Shown: positions 26,823 to 36,567, counted from the stretch's first letter. The stretch: 64,000 nt of DNA from an uncultured Bacteroidota bacterium (GCA_903893815.1 CAITNS010000079.1:124001-188000), one strand, 5' to 3'. A program made the numbers and translations. Notes: a model not told the origin generated them from the sequence alone.

Positions 26823-26851
26823 AATCACACTATTTTATCACTTCTAGCTGT

Positions 26852-26875
26852 CACACTGAGCGCAGTCGAAGTGGT
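26852..26875 (+). repeat. REP-like GAGCGCAGTCGAAG element
   Basis: CACACTGAGCGCAGTCGAAG with flanking bases lies in the 69-bp gap between hutH and the next gene. The same core (GAGCGGAGTCGAAG) forms the right arm of the hairpin at 57711-57793. This word is, from memory, among the most frequent intergenic repeats in Bacteroidota. Confidence 0.6.
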
Positions 26876-26891
26876 GATCGAGAATAAAAAA

Positions 26892-27464
26892 ATGAAAAAA
26901 CTATTCTTTATATTCCTATTAACTTTTTCTTGCAAAATTGCTCTTGCATGTCAATGTCCTTTAAGTAGCTTAGACCAAAAAGAACTGCAGAAATATGAAA
27001 TCATCTTTAAAGGTAAAATCAAAGCCATTAAATTAGATAAAGAAAAAAGTGAAGCCATTTTTATAGTATCAGAATTGTATAAAGGAATGTTAGCTGATGA
27101 CTTTAAAATTATATTTAATGATGCTGATGTTTGTAAATTGGAATTAAGGGCAGGGGATGAGTGGATCATTTATACAAACTACTTTCAAATTGATAATGCT
27201 AAATTAGATTTTTGTAGTAGAAGCCGTAAATATATAAAAAACATAAAAGAAGATTTTTTTGCTGAAACAACAGGTATTTCCTATGACGATGAATTACGTT
27301 ATTTACAAGAAAACCTAGGTTTACACAAACTCATGAAAAATAATCCTAATATTGTAGAAAACAGAAATATCATTCCAAACAACAATCAATTTATAATAGT
27401 ATTAATTTGTTCTATGTTGGGATTAATTGTATTCTATAAATTATTCAATAAACTATTTAAATAA
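26892..27464 (+). CDS. Secreted CxC protein with C-terminal membrane helix (netrin/TIMP-like candidate)
   Basis: The ATG at 26892 is preferred (190 residues) because MKKLFFIFLLTFSCKIALA forms a signal peptide; an upstream in-frame ATG-like start at 26871 lies within a repeat. The mature protein begins with Cys20-Gln-Cys22, followed by a beta-rich stretch (EIIFKGKIKAIKLD, EAIFIVSELYKGM) and two further Cys (VCKLEL, DFCSRS). A C-x-C start and 'F.GkI' strand recall netrin-like/TIMP-like OB folds; this is a weak structural guess. A hydrophobic helix at about 166-185 followed by Lys residues would anchor the end in the membrane. It lies 10 bp before the pyrophosphatase gene and may be co-transcribed. 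Confidence 0.7.
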   Translation: MKKLFFIFLLTFSCKIALACQCPLSSLDQKELQKYEIIFKGKIKAIKLDKEKSEAIFIVSELYKGMLADDFKIIFNDADVCKLELRAGDEWIIYTNYFQIDNAKLDFCSRSRKYIKNIKEDFFAETTGISYDDELRYLQENLGLHKLMKNNPNIVENRNIIPNNNQFIIVLICSMLGLIVFYKLFNKLFK

Positions 27465-27474
27465 AGTACTACAA

Positions 27475-28110
27475 ATGAAAGTTCAATTACATAAAGCACA
27501 TCCTTGGCATGGAATCTCCATTGGAGAAAAATGCCCTGAAATCATTACTTCATTTATCGAAATGGTTCCTGCAGATCATATTAAATATGAAATCGATAAA
27601 GCATCTGGTTACAGAAAAGTAGATAGACCACAAAAATTTTCGAATATCATTCCTGCTTTGTATGGTTTCGTTCCTCAAACTTTTTGTGGCGAATTAATTG
27701 CTGAAAGAGCAAACCAAAGAACCGGGCGTACTGATATTATCGGTGATGGAGATCCTTTAGATATTTGTGTGTTAACAGAACGTAACATTACTAGCGGTGA
27801 TATTATTGTAGAAGCCATCCCTATTGGAGGTTTCAGAATGATTGATAAAAACGAAGCCGATGATAAAATCATTGCAGTCATGGCAAAAGATGAAATTTAT
27901 AGTAAATGGAAAGACATTTTAGATTGTCCAGAACCTTTGATTAATCGTTTACGTCATTACTTTTTAACTTACAAAAATATTCCTGGCGAGTCAGCTGCCA
28001 TTGTAGAAATTACAGAAACATATGGCAGAGAAGAAGCTCATGAAGTAATTAGAAGAAGTATGAAAGATTATGATAAATCTTTCAGATCTCACATGAATTT
28101 AGGTATGTAA
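27475..28110 (+). CDS. ppa: Inorganic pyrophosphatase (family I)
   Basis: I start at the ATG at 27475 (211 residues), since the extra upstream residues overlap the preceding gene and are not family-like. The family I signature DGDPLDI (about 92-98) carries the metal-binding Asp residues. The N-terminal substrate region shows KYEIDKASGYRKVDRP and YGFVPQTFCGE. It hydrolyses pyrophosphate to phosphate in the cytoplasm, pulling biosynthetic reactions forward. Length and end match soluble bacterial and plastid-type enzymes. A strong inverted repeat that serves both this gene and the convergent giant gene follows at 28163-28201. Confidence 0.95.
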   Translation: MKVQLHKAHPWHGISIGEKCPEIITSFIEMVPADHIKYEIDKASGYRKVDRPQKFSNIIPALYGFVPQTFCGELIAERANQRTGRTDIIGDGDPLDICVLTERNITSGDIIVEAIPIGGFRMIDKNEADDKIIAVMAKDEIYSKWKDILDCPEPLINRLRHYFLTYKNIPGESAAIVEITETYGREEAHEVIRRSMKDYDKSFRSHMNLGM

Positions 28111-28162
28111 ATACAGTCATGATGTTTTCCAAATGGCGAATCAAAATTTTATACATGATACT

Positions 28163-28201
28163 AAAAACAAAAGGCAGCTTAATTAGCTGCCTTTTGTTTT
28201 T
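28163..28201. terminator. Bidirectional terminator between ppa and the giant adhesin gene
   Basis: A perfect 17-bp inverted repeat (28163-28179 and 28185-28201, core GGCAGCT/AGCTGCC) with a 5-nt loop has an A-run on the left and a T-run on the right, so it can stop transcription from both sides. It overlaps the stop codon of the minus-strand gene. Confidence 0.9.
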
Positions 28202-31200
28202 ATCTTGCAATTAATACATAACCAGGGACTATATGTTCTTTGTCTTTTTTATCAATTACTTTTATGATATAAAAATAAGTAGCATCAGGACAATTTTCGC
28301 CATTATTGGCTTTACCATCCCATGATGCATTTAATACATCCCAGCTATATAACAATTGTCCCCAACGATTATAAATGGTTCCTTCAGCAGATTTAACTGC
28401 TGACACTTTAATTTTAAAAATATCATTAGCACCATCATTATTAGGAGTAAATACATTTGGTACTTCAATTACAAATCCACTTTCTACAATAATTGTATGT
28501 GAAACGGTATCTGAACATAAACTTGAACTTGCAATTAAAGTAACCGTATAAGTTCCTTCGTCAGTAAAAATTGAATTTGGATTTTGATTTGTAGAAACGT
28601 CACCATTTCCCAAAGTCCAACTCCAAGAAGTAGCATTTAAACTTTCATCTGTAAAATTAACTGCTAAAGGTGCTTCGCCTGTTGTTGGATCATAAGCAAA
28701 TTCCGCAGTCACATTAGCTTGTGAAACACTTGTGGTAGCAGTTTGAATACAACCTGTAACTAAATTAGTAACGGTTAGCGTGTAAATACCAGTATCTGTA
28801 ACCGTTGGTGTAGCAGTATTTGCTCCCGAAGTAATACTTGTTGCAGTTGGTCCACTCCAACTATAAGAAATCACATCTGTTGTTGTTGAAGTTCCCATTA
28901 ATGTTGTAATCGATGAGTTACATGGCATGAAGCTCGCTGCACCTGCATCCGCATTTGGTGGAACTATATTACTAGTGATAGTAATCACCGTATTTGTTTC
29001 GCAACCATTAATTGCATCGGTCATAGTAGCCGTATAATCTCCTGCAGCACTAGCAATAACCGGATTGGTTACTGATCCTCCCGAAGGAATTGTCCAAGTT
29101 GCATTATTAGGCGTTGCTGATAAAGTACTACTAGAAGTTGAACATGTAATTACTGAACTAGAAGCGACAGTTGAAATAGTAGGTGGCGTTGTATTTGTTG
29201 CCACAGATGCCGTTAATGTATTATTAACACAACCATTTGCAGGGTTTGTAACAGATAGATTATAGGTTCCACCAACGTTAGTCGTTATTGAAGAAGTATT
29301 AACACTTCCTATAATTCCTGTCCCTGACCAAGTATAAGTAATTGTAGATGGATTTGAAACAGCTGTAACTGTTACTAACGTATTTGTACAAGTAACAGAA
29401 CCACTAGGAGTAACCGTTACAGATGGAACAGTAGAATCTGTTCCAACTGCTACTTGTGGCAAATTGGTAGAGCAATTATTAACTGTATTTGTAATAACAC
29501 AAGTATAATTTCCTGCTGCTGTAAATGTTGGACTAGCCGTTGTTGCACCTGAACTTGGCGTTGGTGTCCAAGAGTAACTTAGATTACTGACAGTAGACGT
29601 TAATGAAACACTTGGTGATGGAATTGCACAAGTTATAGTAGCCGTAATATCAGGTAAAGCAAATGTTGGAATATTTGCATCAGCTGTAATAGATACGGTT
29701 CCAATAGCTGACGAACATCCATTAATGTTATTAGTAGCAGTCACAGTAAATACACCACTTCCTCCAACACTTGGATTACTAATTGTTATATTACTAATTG
29801 TTCCAGTTGAAGGGGCCGTCCAGCTATACGTTGTGCTTGGATCTGAATTACTCGACGCTGAAATAACAACCGAAGGTGCTGCGCAAGTTGTTGTAAAAGC
29901 ATTCGTAGATAAATTTATACTTGGCGCAGTTGTATTGGTTGGAACAGTTACTGTGTAACTTCCTACACAACCATTAACTGTATTAGTCATTGCAATAATA
30001 TAATTACCACCTGAACCAATAGTTGGAGTTAAAGTAGTATTTCCAGATATGATGTTTGGTCCAGACCAAGAATAACTCACATTTGAACTTGGAGTAATAG
30101 TAGAGCTAATTGCAATAGATGCACTAATACACGTAATTGATGAAGCTGGAGTTGCAGTAGCCGTAGGCGCTATAGTATTAAGACTAACAGCAACCAATGG
30201 AACATTTGTACTACAACCATTAGTTGTATTTGTTACCACGCAAGTATAGTTTCCTGCGGCTGTAAATGTAGGACTAGTTGTTGTGCCACCAGTATTTGGT
30301 GTTGGGCTCCAAGAGTATGTTAAACCAAGTGGTGAAGCAGCAATGGTTATTGTTGGAGTAGGAGTCGTACAATTTACAGTAGTTGCATTAGTTGATAAAG
30401 TAAATGTTGGAATATTAGCATCAGCCGTAACATTAACTGTTGCAGGAGCAGATGGACAACCTGAAACTGTATTTGTTATAGCTACAGTAAATGTTCCATT
30501 ACCTCCAATACTTGGATTACTTATAGATGTATTACTAATGGTTCCAGTTGATGGAGCAGTCCAAGTATAACTAGTATTAGGATTTGAGTTGCTCGTAACC
30601 GTAACTGTAGTGCTTGGATTTAAACAAGTAGTTGTAACGGATGTTACACTTAAACTTAAAGTTGGTGTGGTAGTATTACTTGGTACTGCAACATTTGTAG
30701 TTCCTGTTACACCAGAACATCCATTGATTGAATTAGTAATAGTTACCGTGTAATTACCACCGGTTCCAACAATTGGATTTGTTGTAGCCGCGCCTGATAA
30801 AATATTTGGGCCAGACCATGCATACGCATAATTTGTTCCAGTAGGAGTTGAACTTAATGTCAAACTTGTAGTACTACATGTAATACTTCCTCCAGCAGTT
30901 GAAATAGTTGCTGTTGCATTAACAAGTGTTGTATTAGTTGGTACAACAACTTGATAAGCCTGCGAACAACTTGCTGTATTAGTAATAGTAATAGTATAGG
31001 TTCCACCTGAAGAAACAGAAGTTGCTGAAGATGTTGGCGAAGCAATAGTTCCAGGTCCAGCCCAAGAATAAGTTAATGGAGAAATAGTTGATGTGATACT
31101 TATAGATGCAGAGCTAAGAGCACAGGTGATAGAGTTTGAAGCTGCACTAACAGCTCCATTAGGTGTACCTGCACTAGGCGCAACTTGAACCGTAGATGTT

Positions 31201-34200
31201 GAAAAGCAGCCGGTACCAGGATCAGTAGCAGTTAAAGTATAAATACCTGCACCACCAACAGTGGTTGTATTTGTTGTTGAGCCGCTACTCCAATTTAAAT
31301 TTGAACCTGCTGTTGCACTTCCAGTTAATGTTACCGATGGAGCTGCACATGTAATTACTTGATTAGAACCTGCAGTAACTGTTGGTGTTGTTAAATTATT
31401 AGTAACCGTACCAACTGCATTTACCGTACTTGAACAACCTGTTAAATTACTAGTTGTTACTAACGTATAATTTCCTGTAACAGTTGCCGTAACATTAGCT
31501 GTTGTATTACTTCCTAAAATTCCTGGTCCCGACCAATTATAAGTTACTCCACTTGTTGGACCACCAACTAAAACAGTGGAAGTTTGCGTACAAGTTAATG
31601 TGCCATTAGTAGCAGACGCCGTTGGAACGGTTGTATTAATATTTGCGGCTAATGTTGTTGAATAAGAACAACCTGCAGCACTCATCACGTTTAATGTATA
31701 CGTTCCAGAACCTTGTCCAACAGCATTTTGAGAATTAGGTCCACTCGAAATAGAACTTCCTCCTGGAGCCGTCCAAGTATAATTTGCACCTGCTAAACTC
31801 GAATTTAAATTAACGGTATTAGTTGCACATGTTATAGTTCCAGACGAACTAGCGGTTGACGTTGGAATTGGATTAACTGTAATTGTTCTTACAGAAGTAT
31901 TCACACAACCATTTACATCTGTTCCCGTAACTGTGTAGTTAGTTGTTGAAGTAGGGGAGAATGGAATTCCATTAGATACTCCGCCTGTCCATGTATAAGT
32001 ATTAGCACCCGTTCCATTTAATGTAGTTGATTGTCCATTACAAATTACTGAACCAGTTGATGTTGATGAAACCGTAGGTAATGGGTTAACGGTTATAGTT
32101 CTCACAGCTGCATTTGTGCAACCTGAAGCAGCTCCACTAACCGTATAAGAAGTTGTAGTGGTTGGAGAAAATGCTATTCCGTTTGAAACTCCACCAGACC
32201 AAGTATAAGTGCTAGCTCCACTTCCGCTTAATGTAGTTGAACCACCTAAACAAATAACTGAATTCGTAGCATTTGCATTGACGCTTGGTAAATTAGTAAC
32301 CGTAATTGTTCTTACTGCCGAATTTGTACAACCTGTAACAGCATTAGTTCCAATAACCGTATAAGTTGCATTAGCTGTTGGTGTAAATGCTACTCCATCT
32401 GATACGCCACCAGTCCATGTATAGGTGTTTGCTCCAGTTCCACTTAAGGTTGTTGAACTTCCATCACAGATAACTGAACCTGTTGTTGTAGAAGTAACTG
32501 TTGGCCTTGGATTAACAGAAACTGTACTTACTGCATTTGAAGAACATCCATTTGCATTGGTACCGGTAACAGTATAATTAGAAGTTGCAGTTGGAGAAAA
32601 AGCTGCACCATCTGTTACACCACTTGTCCAAGTATATGTTGTCGCGGTTCCACTTCCCGTTAAGGTAACTGAGCTGCCGTTACATATGACTGAGCTACTA
32701 GGCGAAGCGGTGACTGTTGGTAAAGAATTTACTGTAATAGAGGCAACAGCTGTATTTGTACAACCATCGACGGAGGTACCTGTAACCGAATATGTAGCCG
32801 AAGTAGTCGGCGAAAATGCAACGCCGTTGCTTATACCTCCTGTCCAAGTATATGAACTAGCTCCAGTTCCGCTGATTGTAGTTGAACCTCCATTACAAAA
32901 AACAGAATTAGAAATGGTAGCGGCCACAGTTGGTGTTGTATATAAAAACACGGTTTTAGTTAAAGTTTGTTTATAACCACAAACACCTCCAACAAAACAC
33001 GTATAGGTCATTTGAGTACCTGGTGCTACTGAAATAGTTTGAGTAGTTTGTCCGGTAGGTTCCCAAGTATAACCAGTGGCTCCACTAGGAGCGGTTAATA
33101 TAGAACTTTGTCCAGGACAAATAGTACCAGGAAGGGCTGTAATGGCAGGTAATGAAACGCCAGAAATAGCTTGAATATTATAATTACAAATATCTCCACT
33201 CCAACCATCAACCATCACGTAGTAATCATTACCAACAGTTAAGCTATTTCCTGTAACGGTGTACGTACTAACGCCTCCAAAAAAAGAACCAGAAGCATTT
33301 TCTCTATAATCTGATACTGGAGTAAATCCACAACATGCAGAAGAGGAAGAAAAAATTTGCATTTGAACACCTCTTGGAGTTCCAGGAGTTGATGTAATTG
33401 AATTGGTTCCAACTCCCCAGCAATTAGACACTGTAACTCTTAAAGAAACAGTTGAACTTGCTGCAGTAAATCGCACCCATGAATTATTATCTATATAAAC
33501 ATCATTTAATGCTGAACCAGCTCCCCATGAACCCCCAGCTCCAAAAGGACCAGCAGGATTTGCATTTACGCTATAAGTATAAGTAGGGCCTGGTCCTTCT
33601 CCATTTCCTCTCATATTACAAGGATGATCTCTGTTGTAAGCAGGACTAGTAGTTGCGGAATATCCATTAATATCACATATATACAAAGCGCTAGCACATA
33701 AATCGTTAGTTGGAGATTGAACACAAAAACCAAAACTACCTTGAGCAGAACCGTAACCCCAATATCTTAAATATACAGTACTACCAGGCGTTAAACCCGT
33801 TGCTCTAATAAATGGCTGTAAATCGTTATATCCAGCAGGGTAATTATAATCATCAGAACAAGTATAACTTGTTAATGCTCCGCAGGTACCTGTATAAAGC
33901 ATCATTACACCATCTTGTATCCAGCCAGCAGCTTCATTAGGAGTAGGGGTTACGTATACATTTCCGCTTGCAGGAACAGTAATAGCAAACCATACATCTT
34001 TAGTAGTGGTTGTATAACCTCCAGAGGATAGTGCTCCATAAGTATTTGTTCCATTATTATAATTTTCACAAGTAGCTGGTGGTGTTCCAGGAATTGCACT
34101 TGCCGTAGCTCCAATATTTGAATAGGTGAAGTTATTACATTCAGCAGTTATAGCAGGAATTTGAATCGCATTACAAGGTTCATCATTAGGTTGAGATCCC

Positions 34201-35033
34201 GCAATAATACTGGTACCTGAAACACATACACTAAATGTGTTACCTGCTGTAGAATAATAATCATATACTCTAAAATAATAGGTCACACCTGGCGTTAAAC
34301 CGGATGCGATGGTCGTTTCTGTTCCACCAGAGAATGTATTATCTGTACAACTTAAAGATGTAAAACCGCCACAAGTGCCATCAAATAATTCAATCACGGG
34401 ATCCATAGCAGCAGAACCAGCTACTTGAATGGTTTGAGTATAATTTGTTGCTGTAAATGTGTACCATACATCATCATTTGCTGTTCCTGCGCATGGTAAT
34501 TGCGATTGCGTTGCGCCAAAGGTTGTGCCTATTGTATTAATACAACCTGCATTTACTGATAAATTTATTGCAGACGCACAATTGTCATTTGCTGGAGCCG
34601 CTGGAGGATTTGCCAAACACATTGTAAAAGTACTAGAACCTGATCCAGTACCATAATGATATAAACGAACATAATAGGTAGATCCAATTGTTAATCCATT
34701 AGCTACAAGAGATTCTGATTGTCCATTAAATGTATTATCAACACATCCGCTTGAAACTAAAGCCGAACAAGTTCCTGAAAACAATTGCATGACCGCATCA
34801 TACGTTGCAGAACCTGTAACCGATAATGAGTGACTTGTACCACTTGCCACAAATCTGTACCAAGCATCATCATCTGCATTTCCAACACATCCAATAATGT
34901 TTTGAGAAGTACCTGCTGTGCCTATAACACAGGCGCCGTTAGTTAATAAAACAGCACCAGAACAGTTCTCGGATTGAGCCCGAGAAAAATTAAATGTTAC
35001 AATCAATAAAAGAGTTAAATATATTTTTTGCAT
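28200..35033 (-). CDS. Giant multi-domain surface protein with T9SS type B sorting domain
   Basis: The 2277-residue protein has a signal peptide (MQKIYLTLLLIVTFNFSRAQ). Residues about 21-620 hold four Cys-containing beta-sandwich modules resembling pre-peptidase C-terminal-type domains (W-Y/F-x-F core, 'LFSGTC', 'TYYVRLY'). About 630-700 is an Ig-like module (CPGQSS...TGYTWEPTG). Five repeats of about 71 residues follow (SVICNGSSTTLSGTG... TYTWTGGVS...GCTN.AV.TITV, about 700-1055), then about thirteen repeats of about 80 residues (ITC...YSWSGP...GGNYTVTITN..NGC). A PKD module (EAPLAVNFTD) and a gliding-motility-associated C-terminal domain (VFTPNNDGANDIF to the end) finish it. It is probably a SprB-type adhesin or surface fibre. 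Paired Cys in each repeat may form disulfides. A small secreted protein gene lies 34 bp upstream on the same strand. Confidence 0.9.
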   Translation of the reverse strand: MQKIYLTLLLIVTFNFSRAQSENCSGAVLLTNGACVIGTAGTSQNIIGCVGNADDDAWYRFVASGTSHSLSVTGSATYDAVMQLFSGTCSALVSSGCVDNTFNGQSESLVANGLTIGSTYYVRLYHYGTGSGSSTFTMCLANPPAAPANDNCASAINLSVNAGCINTIGTTFGATQSQLPCAGTANDDVWYTFTATNYTQTIQVAGSAAMDPVIELFDGTCGGFTSLSCTDNTFSGGTETTIASGLTPGVTYYFRVYDYYSTAGNTFSVCVSGTSIIAGSQPNDEPCNAIQIPAITAECNNFTYSNIGATASAIPGTPPATCENYNNGTNTYGALSSGGYTTTTKDVWFAITVPASGNVYVTPTPNEAAGWIQDGVMMLYTGTCGALTSYTCSDDYNYPAGYNDLQPFIRATGLTPGSTVYLRYWGYGSAQGSFGFCVQSPTNDLCASALYICDINGYSATTSPAYNRDHPCNMRGNGEGPGPTYTYSVNANPAGPFGAGGSWGAGSALNDVYIDNNSWVRFTAASSTVSLRVTVSNCWGVGTNSITSTPGTPRGVQMQIFSSSSACCGFTPVSDYRENASGSFFGGVSTYTVTGNSLTVGNDYYVMVDGWSGDICNYNIQAISGVSLPAITALPGTICPGQSSILTAPSGATGYTWEPTGQTTQTISVAPGTQMTYTCFVGGVCGYKQTLTKTVFLYTTPTVAATISNSVFCNGGSTTISGTGASSYTWTGGISNGVAFSPTTSATYSVTGTSVDGCTNTAVASITVNSLPTVTASPSSSVICNGSSVTLTGSGTATTYTWTSGVTDGAAFSPTATSNYTVTGTNANGCSSNAVSTVSVNPRPTVTSTTTGSVICDGSSTTLSGTGANTYTWTGGVSDGVAFTPTANATYTVIGTNAVTGCTNSAVRTITVTNLPSVNANATNSVICLGGSTTLSGSGASTYTWSGGVSNGIAFSPTTTTSYTVSGAASGCTNAAVRTITVNPLPTVSSTSTGSVICNGQSTTLNGTGANTYTWTGGVSNGIPFSPTSTTNYTVTGTDVNGCVNTSVRTITVNPIPTSTASSSGTITCATNTVNLNSSLAGANYTWTAPGGSSISSGPNSQNAVGQGSGTYTLNVMSAAGCSYSTTLAANINTTVPTASATNGTLTCTQTSTVLVGGPTSGVTYNWSGPGILGSNTTANVTATVTGNYTLVTTSNLTGCSSTVNAVGTVTNNLTTPTVTAGSNQVITCAAPSVTLTGSATAGSNLNWSSGSTTNTTTVGGAGIYTLTATDPGTGCFSTSTVQVAPSAGTPNGAVSAASNSITCALSSASISITSTISPLTYSWAGPGTIASPTSSATSVSSGGTYTITITNTASCSQAYQVVVPTNTTLVNATATISTAGGSITCSTTSLTLSSTPTGTNYAYAWSGPNILSGAATTNPIVGTGGNYTVTITNSINGCSGVTGTTNVAVPSNTTTPTLSLSVTSVTTTCLNPSTTVTVTSNSNPNTSYTWTAPSTGTISNTSISNPSIGGNGTFTVAITNTVSGCPSAPATVNVTADANIPTFTLSTNATTVNCTTPTPTITIAASPLGLTYSWSPTPNTGGTTTSPTFTAAGNYTCVVTNTTNGCSTNVPLVAVSLNTIAPTATATPASSITCISASIAISSTITPSSNVSYSWSGPNIISGNTTLTPTIGSGGNYIIAMTNTVNGCVGSYTVTVPTNTTAPSINLSTNAFTTTCAAPSVVISASSNSDPSTTYSWTAPSTGTISNITISNPSVGGSGVFTVTATNNINGCSSAIGTVSITADANIPTFALPDITATITCAIPSPSVSLTSTVSNLSYSWTPTPSSGATTASPTFTAAGNYTCVITNTVNNCSTNLPQVAVGTDSTVPSVTVTPSGSVTCTNTLVTVTAVSNPSTITYTWSGTGIIGSVNTSSITTNVGGTYNLSVTNPANGCVNNTLTASVATNTTPPTISTVASSSVITCSTSSSTLSATPNNATWTIPSGGSVTNPVIASAAGDYTATMTDAINGCETNTVITITSNIVPPNADAGAASFMPCNSSITTLMGTSTTTDVISYSWSGPTATSITSGANTATPTVTDTGIYTLTVTNLVTGCIQTATTSVSQANVTAEFAYDPTTGEAPLAVNFTDESLNATSWSWTLGNGDVSTNQNPNSIFTDEGTYTVTLIASSSLCSDTVSHTIIVESGFVIEVPNVFTPNNDGANDIFKIKVSAVKSAEGTIYNRWGQLLYSWDVLNASWDGKANNGENCPDATYFYIIKVIDKKDKEHIVPGYVLIAR
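29424..30921 (-). repeat. Tandem duplication of a three-module block inside the giant gene
   Basis: Two consecutive blocks, about 30162-30921 and 29424-30161, encode the same order of three different Ig-like modules. The first modules share WSGPNI-LSG/ISG...GGNY. The second share TAPSTGTISN...ISNPS and end in ADANIP. The third share WSPTP/WTPTP...TTxSPTFTAAGNYTC and end with NCSTN or GCSTN. The block thus appears to have been duplicated as a unit of about 740-760 bp. Confidence 0.75.
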
Positions 35034-35067
35034 ATATATAAATTAATAAAATTAAGATGAATGAATG

Positions 35068-35439
35068 TTATTTGCGTTCGTATTTACCAACGCTGTATTC
35101 CATGGGAGTGAAGCCATTTTTTAATATAGCTTGCTTAATTGAAGTGGGACTAAAAGATTTATCACCTTCCGAAGTCACTGTTTTTTCTTTAACAACCAAT
35201 ACAATTTGTCCCATATTTTTTTCAGACTTAAATTTCACTTTTGCTTCTGAAACCATCTCTAAAATTGACATTGATTGTTCCATCGCATCTAATTTATCTA
35301 GAGCTCCTGTTCCAGAAAAAGTGTAATAGTGCATCGTGAAAAATTCATTTTGACCAAGTATATTCTTTTCTTGCGAAAAAAGATTGCTACAAAAACTAAA
35401 AAATAGTGCAATAATTAAATAAGGTAACTTTTTACTCAT
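35068..35439 (-). CDS. Small secreted protein of unknown function upstream of the giant adhesin
   Basis: The 123-residue protein starts with a signal peptide (MSKKLPYLIIALFFSFCSNLFSQ); the SFCSN Cys could be a lipobox but lacks the usual Leu at -3. After it comes a compact region: LDKLDAMEQSMSILEMVSEAKVKF, IVLVVKEKTV, SPTSIKQAILKNGFTPMEY. The helix-strand-strand-helix order recalls a heavy-metal-associated (ferredoxin-like) fold, but there is no CxxC, so metal transfer is not indicated. I do not recognise the family. It lies 34 bp upstream of the giant type B gene on the same strand, so both are probably transcribed together, which makes it a candidate accessory protein. Confidence 0.7.
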   Translation of the reverse strand: MSKKLPYLIIALFFSFCSNLFSQEKNILGQNEFFTMHYYTFSGTGALDKLDAMEQSMSILEMVSEAKVKFKSEKNMGQIVLVVKEKTVTSEGDKSFSPTSIKQAILKNGFTPMEYSVGKYERK

Positions 35440-35637
35440 CTGATTTTAAGGTTGTGTTTAACACAAAAATATATCAATTATTTGATTCAAAAGCTCCCCT
35501 ATTTGTTAAAAAGCTATTAAATCAATTTAGTGAACAATTACTTAATATGGAATCATGTTTACAAAAAAAATTAAATGGAAGCCCATGTTTTTTCAACAAA
35601 TTTGATAACAGTCAATAAGTACAAGAAAAAATCAGTT

Positions 35638-35667
35638 TTTGTTTTAAAAACTATTTAATTATATTTG
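35638..35667 (+). promoter_or_regulatory. Promoter of the SPOR protein gene
   Basis: TTTG (35638-35641) and an exact TATATTTG -7 element (35660-35667) are 18 bp apart. The ATG is at 35690. Confidence 0.7.
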
Positions 35668-35689
35668 TTTAATTAACCACTTAATTTAT

Positions 35690-36562
35690 ATGAAAAAACT
35701 ATTAATATTTTTTGCACTAACGAGCTTTTCAACTATTTTTTCACAAATTACTATTAATGGAAACTTTCCTAGCTCTATGAGTGCAGGCTCATCTATTGAT
35801 GCAGATGTTAAAATTAACAAAGGAACCGTAGGTAATTTTGCTAAATATCAAATGGATGTACCTGCTGGTATTATTGTTTCCTCTACAGATGCTAAGAATG
35901 GTAATTTCACTTTTGAAAATCAACGTGCTAAAATTATATGGGTTTCTGTTCCAAGCGATCCAGAATTTACAATAAAGTTAAAAGTTCAAGCGGCATCTGA
36001 TGCTCCTAGTTCAGTTACTTTCTCTCAAAAATTTTATTACTTAGAGAATAATGAGAAAAAAGAAGTAGAAGCAACTCCAGTTGTTATCTCTATTGGTGGT
36101 GGAAGTGCAGTTGCTGAAACATCTTTACCAACTGAATCTAAACCAGTTGAACCTATTGCTACAACACCTGCACCAACCGAAACTAAGCCGGTTGAACCAG
36201 TTGCTACAACACCTGAGCAAACTGAAACCAAGCCAGTTGAACTAGTTTCTGCAACACCTAAAACAACTGAAACTAAACCTATAGAAGCCTCTCCTGTTAA
36301 AAAAACAACTGCACCAGCTTCATCTGCTTCAGAAGCAGGAATGACATTTAAAGTTCAAATTGGAGCTTATTCAACTGAGCCAAGTAAAAGTAGATTTGCT
36401 GGAGCTGGGAAAGTGAATATTGATATGATTAACGGATTGTATAAAGTAACTACAGGAAACTTCAAAACTAAAGAAGAAGCCATCAAATACCGCGACGAAT
36501 TACAATCAAAAGGTTATTCTGGTTTTATTGCAAAATATAAAGACGGAGTTCGTATCAACTAA
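35690..36562 (+). CDS. Secreted SPOR-domain protein with Pro/Thr-rich repeats
   Basis: The 290-residue protein has a signal peptide (MKKLLIFFALTSFSTIFSQ), then a beta-sandwich module to about residue 140 (GSSIDADVKINKGTVGNFAKYQ, FENQRAKIIWVSVP), which looks cohesin-like. Residues about 145-205 are a flexible linker of imperfect repeats around 'TETKPVEPVATTP' (four copies). The last 73 residues (FKVQIGAYS, GLYKVTTGNFKTKEEAIKYRDEL, GYSGFIAKYKDGVRI) form a SPOR domain, which binds glycan strands lacking stem peptides. It should be periplasmic, linking something to peptidoglycan. It is followed by a PorP/SprF gene 39 bp later, so a role in the T9SS or surface machinery is plausible. Confidence 0.85.
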   Translation: MKKLLIFFALTSFSTIFSQITINGNFPSSMSAGSSIDADVKINKGTVGNFAKYQMDVPAGIIVSSTDAKNGNFTFENQRAKIIWVSVPSDPEFTIKLKVQAASDAPSSVTFSQKFYYLENNEKKEVEATPVVISIGGGSAVAETSLPTESKPVEPIATTPAPTETKPVEPVATTPEQTETKPVELVSATPKTTETKPIEASPVKKTTAPASSASEAGMTFKVQIGAYSTEPSKSRFAGAGKVNIDMINGLYKVTTGNFKTKEEAIKYRDELQSKGYSGFIAKYKDGVRIN

Positions 36563-36567
36563 ACAAT

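Noticed and set aside
29065-34656. Several plus-strand open frames of 60-100 codons
   Set aside because: They lie opposite the giant adhesin repeats and are read-through of repeated, low-complexity antisense DNA.
28200-35033. Possible CRISPR-like or minisatellite array because of regularly spaced similar units
   Set aside because: The units are protein-coding Ig-like modules of about 71-86 codons, in frame through one 2277-codon gene.
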